DNA from: JAKAFX01 sp049965715
Lineage (GTDB): Archaea > Thermoplasmatota > Thermoplasmata > Thermoplasmatales > Thermoplasmataceae
Assembly (NCBI GenBank): GCA_049965715.1
Contig: JBMFWA010000027.1
Span: 1-14,742, forward strand
Length of the DNA stretch: 14,742 nucleotides
Direction of reading: 5' to 3'
Shown: piece by piece, positions 14,376-14,742 of the stretch
Layout of the letters: each line of letters starts with the position of its first letter
How positions within the stretch are numbered: the first letter of the stretch is position 1
Translations under genes and position numbers: made by a program
Notes under the pieces: generated by a model
Seen by the model: the letters and a program-made list of their open reading frames with translations, nothing else
What the model was told of the DNA's origin: nothing
Databases searched by the model: none

Positions 14376-14536
14376 TCTCCCATAACTTATCCAGGACTCG
14401 AAAATCATTCGCGAAAGCTCATCTTCCATCGTTCTTTCTCAATTGACTTATAAGAACTTATGCAGGAAGCTGTAGGGATTTTCTGTAAAATTTCTATTCT
14501 CAGCGCTCTGTTGACCACTTTTATTGCTGCATTTTT

Positions 14537-14596
14537 TAACCCATGTGGGTTACATATTTATCGTGTATTTCGCAGAGTGCATTAACGTGCATTAAT
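14537..14596. promoter_or_regulatory. Operator-like palindrome and tandem 10-bp direct repeat
   Basis: TAACCCATGTGGGTTA (14537-14552) has seven-base perfect arms. GTGCATTAA occurs twice, at 14577-14585 and 14587-14595, exactly ten bases apart, one helical turn. Both lie between the end of the oxidoreductase gene (14665) and the TATA-like box at 14447-14454 of the minus-strand frames. The remainder of 14430-14664 shows no gene. Confidence 0.35.
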
Positions 14597-14664
14597 TCAA
14601 CTCACCCGTATAAATTGTGAAGAGCTATAATCATTTTCCATCTGCGGAATCACCATGTAAAATT

Positions 14665-14742
14665 CTATAGTTGGATATCGTTCTCATATATACCAGCAAC
14701 ATACTTCCCTATAGCCGGACTCGCTGTAAGTCCCGGAGATTC
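14665..14742 (-). CDS. FAD-dependent oxidoreductase (GlpA / L-2-hydroxyglutarate oxidase type), C-terminal end
   Basis: A frame enters from the right edge and stops at a TAG (14665-14667), giving the last 25 residues: ESPGLTASPAIGKYVAGI followed by YENDIQL. The ESPGLTxSxAI(A/G).YV pattern is the hallmark near the C-terminus of DAO-fold FAD oxidoreductases of the glycerol-3-phosphate dehydrogenase / L-2-hydroxyglutarate oxidase group, where it contacts FAD. The rest of the gene is outside the window, so the substrate cannot be told. Codon use matches the neighbouring genes. The family call rests on one short but distinctive motif. Confidence 0.7.
   Translation of the reverse strand, partial: ESPGLTASPAIGKYVAGIYENDIQL

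Noticed and set aside
1..14742. CRISPR array, prophage or defence island
   Set aside because: No regularly spaced repeats, cas-like, integrase or phage structural motifs were seen on either strand.

Overview
The window looks like chromosomal DNA from an archaeon of the Thermoplasmata, most likely an acidophilic, wall-less Thermoplasmatales relative. This is inferred from several traits seen together. Many genes have an archaeal TATA-like box about 25 bases before the start codon, which fits leaderless transcripts. Internal operon genes use purine-rich Shine-Dalgarno sites. A SPOUT tRNA methylase of archaeal Trm56 type is fused to an archaeal HDIG domain. There is also a very large secreted, C-terminally anchored protein with 'E(S/T)GLP..G..W / NGTYxY' modules and a YVTN propeller. 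Base composition is moderate and even. I see no phage, CRISPR or intact insertion sequence.

Layout. 1-735: the 5' part of a minus-strand gene cut by the left edge (1-269), possibly frameshifted near its start, then about 420 bases without a convincing gene but with a 10-bp inverted repeat around a TATA-like box. 736-5435: an aspartate-family amino-acid locus with two divergent operons. Aspartate kinase and aspartate-semialdehyde dehydrogenase (lysC-asd) lie on the minus strand. Homoserine kinase and a cystathionine gamma-synthase-type PLP enzyme (thrB-metB-like) lie on the plus strand and overlap. 5445-7244: an unknown small protein (minus), an NDUFA9-like NAD(P)-binding protein (plus) and an unknown helical protein (minus). 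A tRNA-Gln (7263-7335, minus) sits just upstream of the last. 7631-9815: an unknown 130-residue protein, a winged-helix-like protein, the Trm56-HDIG fusion, then tRNA-Asn and tRNA-Met, all plus strand. 10070-13918: the 1282-residue surface protein (minus). 14042-14742: a small membrane ORF preceded by two shorter open frames in other phases (possibly one decayed gene), operator-like repeats, and the last 25 codons of an FAD-dependent oxidoreductase (minus) cut by the right edge.

How the genes work together. LysC and Asd make aspartate semialdehyde. After reduction to homoserine by an enzyme not in the window, ThrB makes O-phosphohomoserine. Its tight overlap with the gamma-synthase gene suggests, as an inference, that phosphohomoserine is shared between threonine and methionine synthesis, as in plants. 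The Trm56-HDIG gene next to two tRNA genes forms a small tRNA neighbourhood. No obvious new defence or mobile system is visible. The strongest leads are the Trm56-HDIG fusion, the thrB-metB coupling, the modular surface protein, two stem mismatches in tRNA-Asn, and several decayed-looking frames in the gaps.
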